Below, one piece after another: positions 38,047 through 46,470 of a DNA stretch of 57,510 nt. A program made the position numbers and the translations under genes. The stretch comes from Clostridium sp. SM-530-WT-3G (GTDB taxonomy: Bacteria > Bacillota > Clostridia > Clostridiales > Clostridiaceae). How positions within the stretch are numbered: the stretch's first letter is position 1; each line of letters opens with the position of its first letter. The stretch lies in NCBI RefSeq assembly GCF_012843905.1, contig NZ_JABAGC010000018.1, positions 1 through 57,510 of the forward strand, read 5' to 3'. The notes under the pieces were generated by a model. That model made no database searches. It saw only the letters and a list, made by a program, of their open reading frames with translations, and was not told the origin of the DNA.

Positions 38047-38091
38047 ATAAGCTTTATGCACAAAAGTGTACACTTTATGCATAAAGCTTAT
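38047..38091 (-). terminator. Long hairpin terminator of the HelD-type helicase gene
   Basis: Arms ATAAGCTTTATGCA (38047-38060) and TGCATAAAGCTTAT (38078-38091) are perfect, and the loop is itself nearly all palindrome (AAAGTGTACACTTT). The minus-strand transcript continues into TTTTTATG. It is about 100 bases past the stop. Confidence 0.85.
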
Positions 38092-38188
38092 GATTGTATA
38101 TTAATAAATAAACTTTATATTCCTTATATGTTTCTATAATTCTTATTTATTATAGATAATAGGATTTCATTAAGATTTCAACTAAAAA

Positions 38189-40378
38189 CTATGCCTTTAT
38201 AACAGCTAATCTATGAAGTGCTCTAGTACACATTATATACTCAACTAAAGGCTGTATGTTGCCATCATCAACAATTATAACTCCATCAAACTCAAGTCCT
38301 TTTGCTAAATAAGCAGGTATTAATACTTTTCCACCCTTATATAGGATATCTTCATTATCAAGATTTTGTATTCCTATTCTATCTTTAATAATAGGTGCAT
38401 ATTCTTCTAATAAACTCTTATCTTTAAATATTACAGCTATATTTTCGTATCCTTCTTCTTCATAGTCTTCTATTACAGATATAAGAGTTTCTAAACATTC
38501 TTCCTTTGAATCAACTTCTTCTTCAAGAACAGGTTCTCCTTTTCTTACTAATGGCACTATTCTATCTTCTTTTAAGAATTTATTTGCATACTCCATTATT
38601 TCCTGAGTCGATCTATAACTCTTATTTAGTTCAAATTTTTTAATTTCAACTTTTAAGTCACTATATATTTCATCTAAATGAAGCATAGCAGGTTCTTCAT
38701 CTGTAGTAATAAGTCTTTGATTTGAGTCTCCAACTATAGTGTAGCTCTTGCATCCTGTCATAGCTTTAATTATCTCAAATTGCATATAACTATAATCTTG
38801 AGCTTCATCAATTACTACATGTTTAATTTCACTCTTATATTTTATACCTTGTAATTTAACCATAAGATATAAAATCCCTGCTAAATCCATATATCCTAGA
38901 TTAAGTTCTCTTACTTTAGCTCTTATATCATTATTAATAAATGGCATGATATCATTTTCTTCAGCAGCATACTCTGCTTTTGATAGCTGTTTACCTTTGA
39001 TAATTCTTCCATATATATCTATAACAGGTTCAAACTTAAGCCATTTATCTAACTCATCTCTTGAATTCATAACTTCTCTTACTATTTCTCTTATTCCGAT
39101 TCTTCTTAAGAACTCAAGATTATTCTTTTCAATGTCTGCATCTTTTTCATCTAGGTTATTCATTTTTTCTCTTATTTCTGCATTTAATGCATAAACAAGT
39201 TCATCTCTCTTATCTTTAATCTTAGAAGTAAGTATTCTTCTTATTTTTTCACTTCTTCTAAATAGAGGCATATCCTTATAATACACATCAAACAATTCTC
39301 TTATTTCTTTTACAGATACTATTTCTTCACCCTTGAACATTACTGGTTTAATATTAAAATAAGATTTATTCATTTCTTCTATACTCTTATTTAATACTTC
39401 TGCAAACTCTTTTGAAGATTTATATTTATATTCTCCTAAAGCCTCATCATTACCTTCCATGGCTTCTTCCATATACTTTCCAAAGCTCTTAACATCTTGA
39501 TATTCTAATCCAAGCTCTTCTTTTGCAAAGTTCTCAAATGTAGTCTGCTTTATACCACTCTCACCTAATGTAGGAAGTACCTGACCTATGTAATCCATAA
39601 ATATATTATTAGGTCCAAATATTAAAACTTTATCTCCAAATTGCTTTCTAAAATTATATAAAAGATATGAAATTCTATGAAGAGCAATTGTAGTTTTTCC
39701 TGATCCTGCAACACCATTTACAACTACTATTTTATTTCTATCTTCTCTTATGATTTCATCTTGTTCTTTTTGAATAGTCATAACTATATCTTTAAGTTTT
39801 TCTGATGAATTATCACTTAAAACCATTTGAAGTATTTCATCTTTTACATCTACAGCTGAATCAAAAACTCCTTTTAATTCACCTTTTTTAATTATAATCT
39901 GCTTTCTATCTATAATATCAGCTTTTACTTCACCAGCTGGTGGATTATAAGTTGCTGGTCCTAATGTACCTTGATAAAATAAAGAAGCTATAGGTGCTCT
40001 CCAATCAACTATAAGAGGTTCATAAGCATTATCTAAAGTTAATCCATATCTTCCTATATACATATCCTCTGGAAGGCTATCATCTTCCTTAAAAGTAACT
40101 TTACCAAAGTAAGGGCTTTCTTTTAGCTTAGTAAATTCCATAAGTCTTCTATCTATAGTCTTATATACTTCTTCTTGAACATAATTTTCATGATCAAAGT
40201 AATCAATAACTTGATCTTCATCATCTTTATATTCTTCTATGTATTTTTTTCTTGCATCTAATATGTTTTTTGTAACTACTTTTCTATGGTCTAAATATTT
40301 TAATATTTCTTTTCCGATTATATCCAAGACTTCTTCTAATTTACTTTCTTCCCTTAAAAAATCTATTTGATTACTCAT
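38189..40378 (-). CDS. helD: HelD-type superfamily 1 helicase (RNA polymerase recycling factor)
   Basis: A 729-residue UvrD-like ATPase. In firmicutes HelD pulls RNA polymerase off DNA and nucleic acid complexes. The N-terminal about 200 residues are a charged helical arm plus the conserved YIGRYGLTLDN and LIVDWRAPIASLFY segments typical of HelD. Walker A GVAGSGKTTIALHR lies near residue 220, VVIDEAQDYS near 525, and a late VDSKEECLETLI region and motif near the C-terminus (EFDGVIIVD). The start is the ATG at 40378 behind AAAGGAG. An upstream in-frame ATG lies ahead of that site. It is a single gene with its own terminator. Confidence 0.9.
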   Translation of the reverse strand: MSNQIDFLREESKLEEVLDIIGKEILKYLDHRKVVTKNILDARKKYIEEYKDDEDQVIDYFDHENYVQEEVYKTIDRRLMEFTKLKESPYFGKVTFKEDDSLPEDMYIGRYGLTLDNAYEPLIVDWRAPIASLFYQGTLGPATYNPPAGEVKADIIDRKQIIIKKGELKGVFDSAVDVKDEILQMVLSDNSSEKLKDIVMTIQKEQDEIIREDRNKIVVVNGVAGSGKTTIALHRISYLLYNFRKQFGDKVLIFGPNNIFMDYIGQVLPTLGESGIKQTTFENFAKEELGLEYQDVKSFGKYMEEAMEGNDEALGEYKYKSSKEFAEVLNKSIEEMNKSYFNIKPVMFKGEEIVSVKEIRELFDVYYKDMPLFRRSEKIRRILTSKIKDKRDELVYALNAEIREKMNNLDEKDADIEKNNLEFLRRIGIREIVREVMNSRDELDKWLKFEPVIDIYGRIIKGKQLSKAEYAAEENDIMPFINNDIRAKVRELNLGYMDLAGILYLMVKLQGIKYKSEIKHVVIDEAQDYSYMQFEIIKAMTGCKSYTIVGDSNQRLITTDEEPAMLHLDEIYSDLKVEIKKFELNKSYRSTQEIMEYANKFLKEDRIVPLVRKGEPVLEEEVDSKEECLETLISVIEDYEEEGYENIAVIFKDKSLLEEYAPIIKDRIGIQNLDNEDILYKGGKVLIPAYLAKGLEFDGVIIVDDGNIQPLVEYIMCTRALHRLAVIKA

Positions 40379-40435
40379 AGCAACAACTCCTTTATTAATT
40401 ACTGTCCTCAAGTAATTTCATTTATTTAAATAAAA

Positions 40436-40524
40436 ATGACAATGTACAATTGACATAGTAAATGAATATAAACTTTTAAAGTCTTAATATCCATTGTACA
40501 TTTTAATCTGTCAATTGTACATCT
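40436..40524. repeat. Small inverted-repeat element between helD and ftsH
   Basis: The outer arms ATGTACAATTGACA (40442-40455) and TGTCAATTGTACAT (40509-40522) are perfect 14-bp inverted repeats separated by 53 AT-rich bases. A third copy of the word, CATTGTACATTTT, lies just inside the right arm. Its size (about 85 bp) and terminal repeats fit a miniature repeat or a converging transcript end. There is no coding capacity. Confidence 0.6.
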
Positions 40525-40545
40525 AATTTAATTACATATTAAATT

Positions 40546-42711
40546 TTACTTATCTTCTTTTTCTTCTGTATTATCCTTATTGTCTTCTGAGATAGTTTCT
40601 TCATGTACTTCTTCAACAATAATATCTTCCACTTTTTCTGTTTCATTTTCAGAAGTAAATTTATCATTTGTATCATCAGAGTCATCTTCAGCAGGATTTT
40701 CCACTTCAACCTCTATAATGTCATCTGATTGAATTTCAGACTTATTGTCTGTATTATCTTCTTCAACATAACTATTGTGTAAAGCATAAATCTTAGCTCT
40801 TTTTTCTTCTAACTCTTTAACTTCTTTTTCTTTTTCAATCTTTTCTTTATCTTTTTCTTCTTTCAATTCAGGATATTTTTCATATACTATTTCAAAGAAT
40901 TCGTCACCAAAGATAGTTTCTTTATCTAAAAGTACTCCAGAAATCTTATCTAATAAATCTCTGTTTTCTCTTAATATCCTTCTAGCATTTTCATGAGCAG
41001 TTCTTATTATCTTTAATGTTTCTTCATCTAGAAGTGTAGATGTTTCTTCACTACAGTTTCTTACTGCTCTACCATCTAAGTATCTATTTTGAATAGATTC
41101 TAATGCCATCATATCAAATCTATCAGTCATACCATATACTGATACCATGCTTCTTGCAGTTTGTGTAGCCTTTTCTATATCATTAGAAGCTCCTGTAGAT
41201 ACAAGATTAAACACTACTTCTTCAGCTGATCTACCACCAAGCATAACTGTAATTTGATTAATTAATTCTTCCTTTGAAATAAGGAATTTTTCTTCATCTG
41301 GAACCTGCATAGTATATCCTAAAGCTCCCATAGTTCTTGGAACGATTGTAATCTTATGAACTGGATCTGTTCCTTTAAGTAAAGCAGCTACAAGTGCATG
41401 CCCTACTTCATGGTATGCTACCAATTCTCTTTCCTTAGGAGAAAGTATTCTATCTTTCTTTTCTTTACCTGCAATAATAACTTCAACCGCTTCTCTTAAG
41501 TCTTCTTGTAAAACAGCTTTTCTTTTACTTCTTACAGCTCTTAAAGCAGCTTCATTAATTATATTAGCAAGGTCAGCTCCTACAGCACCTGGAGTACTTC
41601 TAGCTATTTCTGCTAAATCAACGTCATCTCCTAAGATTACATTTTTAGCATGAACCTTAAGTATAGCTTCTCTACCTTTAAAGTCTGGTCTATCTACAAT
41701 AACTCTTCTATCAAATCTACCTGGTCTAAGTAGGGCTTTATCAAGTATTTCTGGTCTATTTGTAGCGCCTAGTATAATAATACCCTTAGATGAATCAAAT
41801 CCATCCATTTCAGATAATAACTGATTTAATGTTTGTTCTCTTTCATCATTACTTTGCATTTGATTATCTCTGCTCTTGCCTATAGCATCTATTTCATCAA
41901 TAAATACTATACAAGGAGCTTTTGCTACTGCATCTTTGAATAATTCTCTTACTCTTGATGCACCAACACCAACAAACATTTCAACAAAGCTTGAACCTGA
42001 TAAAGAGAAGAATGGAACTTTTGCTTCACCAGCTACTGCTTTTGCAATAAGAGTTTTACCTGTTCCTGGAGGTCCTACTAAAAGAACACCTTTAGGAAGT
42101 TTTGCACCTATTTGAGTATATTTAGTTGGACAATTTAAGAAATCAATAATTTCTTTTAATGATTCTTTAGCTTCTTCTTGCCCTGCAACATCATCAAATG
42201 TAACTTTTATTTCACTTTCCATATATACTTTTGCATTATTCTTTCCAATTCCCATGACGCCGCCACCGCCGCCATTTCCCATTTTAGAGAATAAGAACTT
42301 CCACATAAAGAATATTAATATCATTGGTAATATCCAAGTTAAAAGTATATTCATTAATGGATTTTCACTTGGATTCTTTCCAGTAAATGCAATATTAGCA
42401 GCTTGAAGTTTATCTACCAATGTATCATCATTTATATTTGCAGTATATAAAGTTTTTCCTTTATATTCCTCATTATCATCGCTTGGTGTAATTAATAAAT
42501 TTTCACTAGTAATAACAACTTTAGAAATTTCTTTGTCATCAAGTAATTTTAAGAATTCATTATAGTTGATTTCTTTAGTTGTTGCCGTCTGCTTAGCATA
42601 ATTAAACGCCATTACAAATGCAAACGCAATTAGAAAGTATGTAATAACTACAGTATACGATTTTTTATTTTTATTATTTTTCCCACCGTTATTTCTGTTA
42701 TTGTTCTGCAT
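40546..42711 (-). CDS. ftsH: ATP-dependent zinc metalloprotease FtsH
   Basis: A membrane-anchored AAA+ protease that degrades misfolded membrane proteins and regulators. Two helices (about 20-36 and 120-138) flank the external domain. Walker A GPPGTGKT is near residue 211, Walker B IVFIDEIDAIG and the second-region-of-homology ATNRPEILDKALLRPGRFDR follow, and the zinc site HEVGH is near 432. After about residue 620 there is an acidic tail of about 100 residues, Asp/Glu/Lys-rich, which is longer than the usual end. GGAGTGGTGATTAA precedes the ATG. A small DUF3006-like gene lies 26 bases upstream and is probably co-transcribed. Confidence 0.97.
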   Translation of the reverse strand: MQNNNRNNGGKNNKNKKSYTVVITYFLIAFAFVMAFNYAKQTATTKEINYNEFLKLLDDKEISKVVITSENLLITPSDDNEEYKGKTLYTANINDDTLVDKLQAANIAFTGKNPSENPLMNILLTWILPMILIFFMWKFLFSKMGNGGGGGVMGIGKNNAKVYMESEIKVTFDDVAGQEEAKESLKEIIDFLNCPTKYTQIGAKLPKGVLLVGPPGTGKTLIAKAVAGEAKVPFFSLSGSSFVEMFVGVGASRVRELFKDAVAKAPCIVFIDEIDAIGKSRDNQMQSNDEREQTLNQLLSEMDGFDSSKGIIILGATNRPEILDKALLRPGRFDRRVIVDRPDFKGREAILKVHAKNVILGDDVDLAEIARSTPGAVGADLANIINEAALRAVRSKRKAVLQEDLREAVEVIIAGKEKKDRILSPKERELVAYHEVGHALVAALLKGTDPVHKITIVPRTMGALGYTMQVPDEEKFLISKEELINQITVMLGGRSAEEVVFNLVSTGASNDIEKATQTARSMVSVYGMTDRFDMMALESIQNRYLDGRAVRNCSEETSTLLDEETLKIIRTAHENARRILRENRDLLDKISGVLLDKETIFGDEFFEIVYEKYPELKEEKDKEKIEKEKEVKELEEKRAKIYALHNSYVEEDNTDNKSEIQSDDIIEVEVENPAEDDSDDTNDKFTSENETEKVEDIIVEEVHEETISEDNKDNTEEKEDK

Positions 42712-42737
42712 TTAATCACCACTCCTTCTGTCCGTAT

Positions 42738-42959
42738 TTATTGCCATATATCTTTTATTATATCTTCTATTTTCTCTCTTCTCTCTTTTGTAAGTTCTTC
42801 GCTAATCTTGAAGAATCCTTCTTCTTCAAGCAGAACATCTCCTTCTTTAAAATCCCCATGAATTTTATTAGACTTTATGTCAATCATAAAACCATCAGAA
42901 GTTCCGCAGACAACATAATCTCCTTCAATTCTGTCAATTATATATGTTCTTCCTTTCAC
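42738..42959 (-). CDS. Small DUF3006-like protein
   Basis: A 73-residue protein. The start GRTYIIDRIEGDYVVCG resembles DUF3006 proteins, which begin with an IDRIEGD motif and have a beta-rich core followed by a charged helix (SEELTKERREKIEDIIKDIW). The start is GTG with GGTGGAG upstream. It sits just before ftsH, so both may belong to one transcript. The function of the family is not known. Confidence 0.75.
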   Translation of the reverse strand: MKGRTYIIDRIEGDYVVCGTSDGFMIDIKSNKIHGDFKEGDVLLEEEGFFKISEELTKERREKIEDIIKDIWQ

Positions 42960-43052
42960 TAAAACTCCACCTTTGACACACCTTTATAATCCCATAACTA
43001 TAGTATAAAGTATATCCTTTAATTTTTACACCCTATTTGATATTAATTCTTA

Positions 43053-43694
43053 TTATTTTATTAATCCAAAATCACTGAATGGATAAAATTTAAGTACTGC
43101 TTTTCCTTTTATATCTGAAGCATCTATATAAGGATTTATCCATCTTCTCGCATCATTTGAACGTATTCTATTATCTCCTAAAAAGAAGAATTTATCTTCT
43201 GGTACATCAAACACAAGCTTTGTTTTGTTATATTCATTATTTTTAACATAATCTTCTTGTATCACGTCACCATTAACACTTACTACACCATTATCTATTT
43301 CTATATGATCTCCCGGAATACCTATTACTCTTTTTATAACTGTTTCCTGAAGTTCATCAGAATAGAATACAACGACATCCCCACGTTTAATATTATCAGT
43401 ATCATAAATTCTTGTTACCACAAGTTTATCACCAACATTTAGAGTAGGAACCATTGACTCACTTGGTATATAAACATTGAAAAATACAAATTTATTAATT
43501 AATATTGCAATTCCTATAGCTGCTATTATTGGAAGTAGCCATTCTATAAAGAAGTTATTTGTTTTCTTCTTTTTTTCTTTTGAAATATTATTTGCATCAA
43601 TCGTGTTTTCATTGGAACTATTCTCATTTGTTTCAGAATCATTAACTTCTTCTAAATGTTCCTCTTTATGATTTATTCTTTCATCCTTATTCAT
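43053..43694 (-). CDS. lepB: Type I signal peptidase (copy 1)
   Basis: A 213-residue membrane-bound S26A peptidase that cleaves exported preproteins. A long acidic cytoplasmic leader (Asn/Glu-rich, about 45 residues) precedes one helix (WLLPIIAAIGIAILINKF). The catalytic Ser is in PSESMVPTL, and the Lys is in ETVIKRVIGIPGDHIEI. FFLGDNRIRSNDARRW is the conserved C-terminal box. The start is ATG at 43694 with GGAG ten bases upstream. A TTG one codon earlier is possible. It sits 70 bases from the second copy. Confidence 0.94.
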   Translation of the reverse strand: MNKDERINHKEEHLEEVNDSETNENSSNENTIDANNISKEKKKKTNNFFIEWLLPIIAAIGIAILINKFVFFNVYIPSESMVPTLNVGDKLVVTRIYDTDNIKRGDVVVFYSDELQETVIKRVIGIPGDHIEIDNGVVSVNGDVIQEDYVKNNEYNKTKLVFDVPEDKFFFLGDNRIRSNDARRWINPYIDASDIKGKAVLKFYPFSDFGLIK

Positions 43695-43767
43695 CAATAT
43701 TAATCTCCGTCTATAGCTTTCTATAACCTATATTTTAAAGTCTATCCAACTTATAAAATATAAAACA

Positions 43768-44340
43768 TTAATTTAGTTTTCCCATTTCATCAAAAGGATA
43801 ATACCTAAATATTGCTTTCCCTTCAATATCGTCTGCATTAACATAAGGATCTTTCCAATACCTTGAGTCCGCAGAATTAGCTCTATTATCTCCTAAAAAG
43901 AAGAATTCATTTTCAGGCACTTTAAATACCCCATTATAATTTTCATTATTTTTTACATATGGCTCATCTAACTTCTCACCATTTCTATAAACAATACCAT
44001 TATTTATTACTATTGTATCACCTGGTTTACCAATTAATCTTTTTATTAAAATATCATCACCATATTCATCATTTTTAAATAATACAATATCTCCGTAGTT
44101 TAATTTATTAGTATTATGTACTCTTTCAACAATCAATCTGTCCTTAACTTCTAAAGTAGGTATCATAGATCCACTTGTAATCCATACTCCATATCCAACA
44201 AATTTCCATACACAAAAGGCTATAGCTGCAACTATTGCTACGTCAATAAATAATTCTTTAAAGAATGAGCCCTTTTTGGTATTTTTACTTTCACTTTGAT
44301 TTTGGTTCTCTATTATCTCTTTTTCTTTGATGTCAGCCAA
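43768..44340 (-). CDS. lepB: Type I signal peptidase (copy 2)
   Basis: A 190-residue paralog of the gene next to it. A shorter Glu/Asn leader precedes the helix (FIDVAIVAAIAFCVWKFV). Catalytic Ser is in SGSMIPTL, Lys is in ILIKRLIGKPGDTIVI, and FFLGDNRANSADSRYW completes the site. I choose TTG at 44340, six bases after GGGGTGAG. A GTG at 44349 would be crowded by the ribosome site. A 53-base perfect hairpin lies just upstream. The two copies share layout but differ in leader, suggesting different partners or regulation. Confidence 0.92.
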   Translation of the reverse strand: MADIKEKEIIENQNQSESKNTKKGSFFKELFIDVAIVAAIAFCVWKFVGYGVWITSGSMIPTLEVKDRLIVERVHNTNKLNYGDIVLFKNDEYGDDILIKRLIGKPGDTIVINNGIVYRNGEKLDEPYVKNNENYNGVFKVPENEFFFLGDNRANSADSRYWKDPYVNADDIEGKAIFRYYPFDEMGKLN

Positions 44341-44362
44341 CTGTCTCACCCCACGTTTTGAT

Positions 44363-44415
44363 TATAAACATACTATTATATAAGTATACCATACTTATAT
44401 AATAGTATGTTTATA
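44363..44415. promoter_or_regulatory. Perfect 25-bp hairpin in front of signal peptidase copy 2
   Basis: Arms 44363-44387 and 44391-44415 are exact reverse complements around a 3-nt loop. A TATAAT-like -10 (minus strand, 44361-44366) overlaps its edge. It may act as a transcript stop from upstream or as an operator. Confidence 0.65.
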
Positions 44416-44524
44416 ACTTATTAATTTTTTAATTATAAATAATCTTCTATATTGGTGTTAATTCATATATTAATACGTATATGCATTAATAAATTTAAAT
44501 CTAAATTATGTTCTTTAAATAAAA

Positions 44525-44554
44525 ATATACACCAACCAAAAGGTCGGTGTATAT
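44525..44554 (-). terminator. Terminator of lysA
   Basis: ATATACACCAACC pairs with GGTCGGTGTATAT (one wobble) over a 4-nt loop. The minus strand continues with TTTTTATTT. It lies about 160 bases past the lysA stop. Confidence 0.85.
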
Positions 44555-44715
44555 CAATCTTTTATATATTTATAATCTTGGGAAAGAATATTAATAAAAA
44601 GCTTATTTAATTAAAAGAAACTGTAGCATTTCTGCTTCATCTCTTTGTTATATAGTATATCCTATAAATATTAATTAAATTCATATAATATATAATTTTT
44701 TAAATTTAATTCAAG

Positions 44716-46011
44716 CTATACTATATCGTTTCTAAGTACATCTTCATACGATTCTCTTCTGCAAATAAGTCTTGAATTACCATCAGCTACCATTACAACA
44801 GCTGGTTTTGGAATTCTATTATAATTATTTGACATTGAGTATCCATATGCCCCAGTAGTCATAACAGCAAGAATATCTCCAGTACTTACTTCAGGTAGAT
44901 TTACATTTTCTAATAAAATATCTCCTGATTCACAGCACTTTCCTGCTATTGTCACACATTCTTCACGTTCTCCATGAACTCTATTAGCTATAACACATTC
45001 ATAATCTGCATTATAAAGAGCTGGTCTAATATTGTCAGCCATACCACCATCTACTGATACATACTTTCTTACTCCTGGAATATCTTTCACTGCACCTACA
45101 GTATATATAGTAGTTCCTGCATTAGCAACTATACTTCTTCCTGGCTCTATAGTAATTATCGGTCTATCTTGACCAATTCTTGAGCAAACTTCATCAACTT
45201 TTTTAATTATTGTTTCACAATACTCTTTTGTTGTTTTTGGTTTGTCCCCTTTACTATAGTATATACCAAAACCTCCCCCAAAATCTACTTCTTTTATAAA
45301 ATAACCATGTTTTTCTTTGATTTTTTTTACTAGTTCCAACATTACTTCAACTGCATCTTCATAAGGTTGTAGTTCAAATATCTGTGATCCTATATGACAG
45401 TGAATACCTACAAGCCTTATATTTTCAAGGTTTATAGCCTTTTCAACTGCTTCTTCAATAACAGTTCCAATTGGAGCAAATCCAAATTTTGAATCTACCT
45501 GACCAGTCTTAATATAGTCATGAGTATGAGCCTCTATACCAGGTGTAATTCTTAAGTATATATTTTGAATTTTTCCATATGATTTTGCAATCTTATTTAA
45601 TGCATCCATTTCATAATAATTATCAACTACAAAATTTCCTACTCCAAGTTTTACTCCTAATTCAATTTCTTCTAATGTTTTATTATTTCCATGAAACATT
45701 ATTTTTTCTAATGGAAATCCTGCTTTATATGCAGTATATAACTCTCCGCCTGATACTACATCCAAAGACATATTCTCCTCTTTTAACAATTTACACATTT
45801 GTACAGTCAAAAAGGCTTTTCCAGCAAATGCTACTCTATTATTATTTTCATCACATTTAAAATATTTTCTGTAATCTCTGCAATATTCTCTTATAAGAGC
45901 CTCATCGAATACATATAAAGGACTTCCATATTCTCTTATTAAATCTACTGCTTTAACTCCCCCAATTGTTAACTGATTGTTATCAATCTTCATCGTACCG
46001 AATAATTTCAT
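44716..46011 (-). CDS. lysA: Diaminopimelate decarboxylase
   Basis: PLP-dependent enzyme making L-lysine from meso-DAP, 431 residues. AFAGKAFLTVQMCKLL carries the PLP Lys, VGIHCHIGSQI and VDFGGGFGIYY are TIM-barrel phosphate-binding segments, ITIEPGRSIVANAG follows, and CCESGDIL with TGAYGYSMS provides the C-terminal Cys and Tyr of the active site. The start at 46011 has GGGGGAAC just upstream. A longer in-frame start would lie in the leader terminator. The leader holds a lysine riboswitch, so expression should fall when lysine is plentiful. Confidence 0.96.
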   Translation of the reverse strand: MKLFGTMKIDNNQLTIGGVKAVDLIREYGSPLYVFDEALIREYCRDYRKYFKCDENNNRVAFAGKAFLTVQMCKLLKEENMSLDVVSGGELYTAYKAGFPLEKIMFHGNNKTLEEIELGVKLGVGNFVVDNYYEMDALNKIAKSYGKIQNIYLRITPGIEAHTHDYIKTGQVDSKFGFAPIGTVIEEAVEKAINLENIRLVGIHCHIGSQIFELQPYEDAVEVMLELVKKIKEKHGYFIKEVDFGGGFGIYYSKGDKPKTTKEYCETIIKKVDEVCSRIGQDRPIITIEPGRSIVANAGTTIYTVGAVKDIPGVRKYVSVDGGMADNIRPALYNADYECVIANRVHGEREECVTIAGKCCESGDILLENVNLPEVSTGDILAVMTTGAYGYSMSNNYNRIPKPAVVMVADGNSRLICRRESYEDVLRNDIV

Positions 46012-46060
46012 ATTTTGTTCCCCCCAAATATCTATCTGTTGATAAAATTGCTTATGCTTA

Positions 46061-46096
46061 TAAAAAACAAACGTCACAGAAAAAATATCTGTGACG
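46061..46096 (-). terminator. Riboswitch-controlled leader terminator of lysA
   Basis: CGTCACAGA (46072-46080) and TCTGTGACG (46088-46096) form a perfect 9-bp stem. On the minus strand it is followed by TTTGTTTTTT. It ends about 50 bases before the lysA start and is the expected expression platform of the upstream lysine aptamer. Confidence 0.9.
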
Positions 46097-46220
46097 AGTG
46101 ATAGAGATTACACTAACATAATTCCTGTCTATAACTTTACTAATCAATAAGGTTTTAAAATATACTTAAAAATATTATAAATCCTATTGTATTAATAACA
46201 GTCATAATATAAAAAGAATG

Positions 46221-46393
46221 CCTTGTAGCTCAACACTAATCGTGACAGTTATTCATATATTCTATGAATCCCCAGAAACAAATATCGGATAAAATATATA
46301 TTTCTTCGGCTATAATTCCTTTCTGCATACCTCACAGCTTATTATCCATGCTCTTTATGCCTACTTTTAATTACAGCGCCTCTACCCCAGGTC
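46221..46393 (-). ncRNA. Lysine riboswitch (L box) aptamer in the lysA leader
   Basis: Read on the minus strand, conserved L-box words occur in order: GGTAGAGGCGC (46376-46386), GCCGAAG (46304-46310), CTGGGGATT (46267-46275) and ACTGTCACGATT (46238-46249). The outer helix is suggested by GTAG near the 5' end and CTAC near 46224. The aptamer is followed by a leader terminator ahead of lysA. Lysine binding should favour the terminator. The exact ends are estimates. Confidence 0.9.
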
Positions 46394-46470
46394 ATGTTTA
46401 TTACTATTTTATTCAACTATTACAAATATGATACCATAATTTCAGTTTTATTCAATACTTTTGTTGAAAA

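Larger units (their letters stand above)
37699..38188. other. Intergenic region upstream of the amino-acid transporter
   Basis: No convincing gene. The left part holds the transporter promoter and its palindrome. The right part holds the HelD terminator at 38047-38091. A 32-codon minus-strand frame starting near 37888 runs through the palindrome and has a badly spaced ribosome site, so I do not call it. Confidence 0.7.
44350..44715. other. Intergenic region between signal peptidase copy 2 and lysA
   Basis: No gene is seen. It holds the 53-base hairpin at 44363-44415, the lysA terminator at 44525-44554, and AT-rich sequence after the lysA stop. Confidence 0.75.

Noticed and set aside
46012..46077. 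Upstream extension of lysA by 22 residues
   Set aside because: It would be coded by the riboswitch terminator and its T run. The ATG at 46011 has GGGGGAAC upstream.
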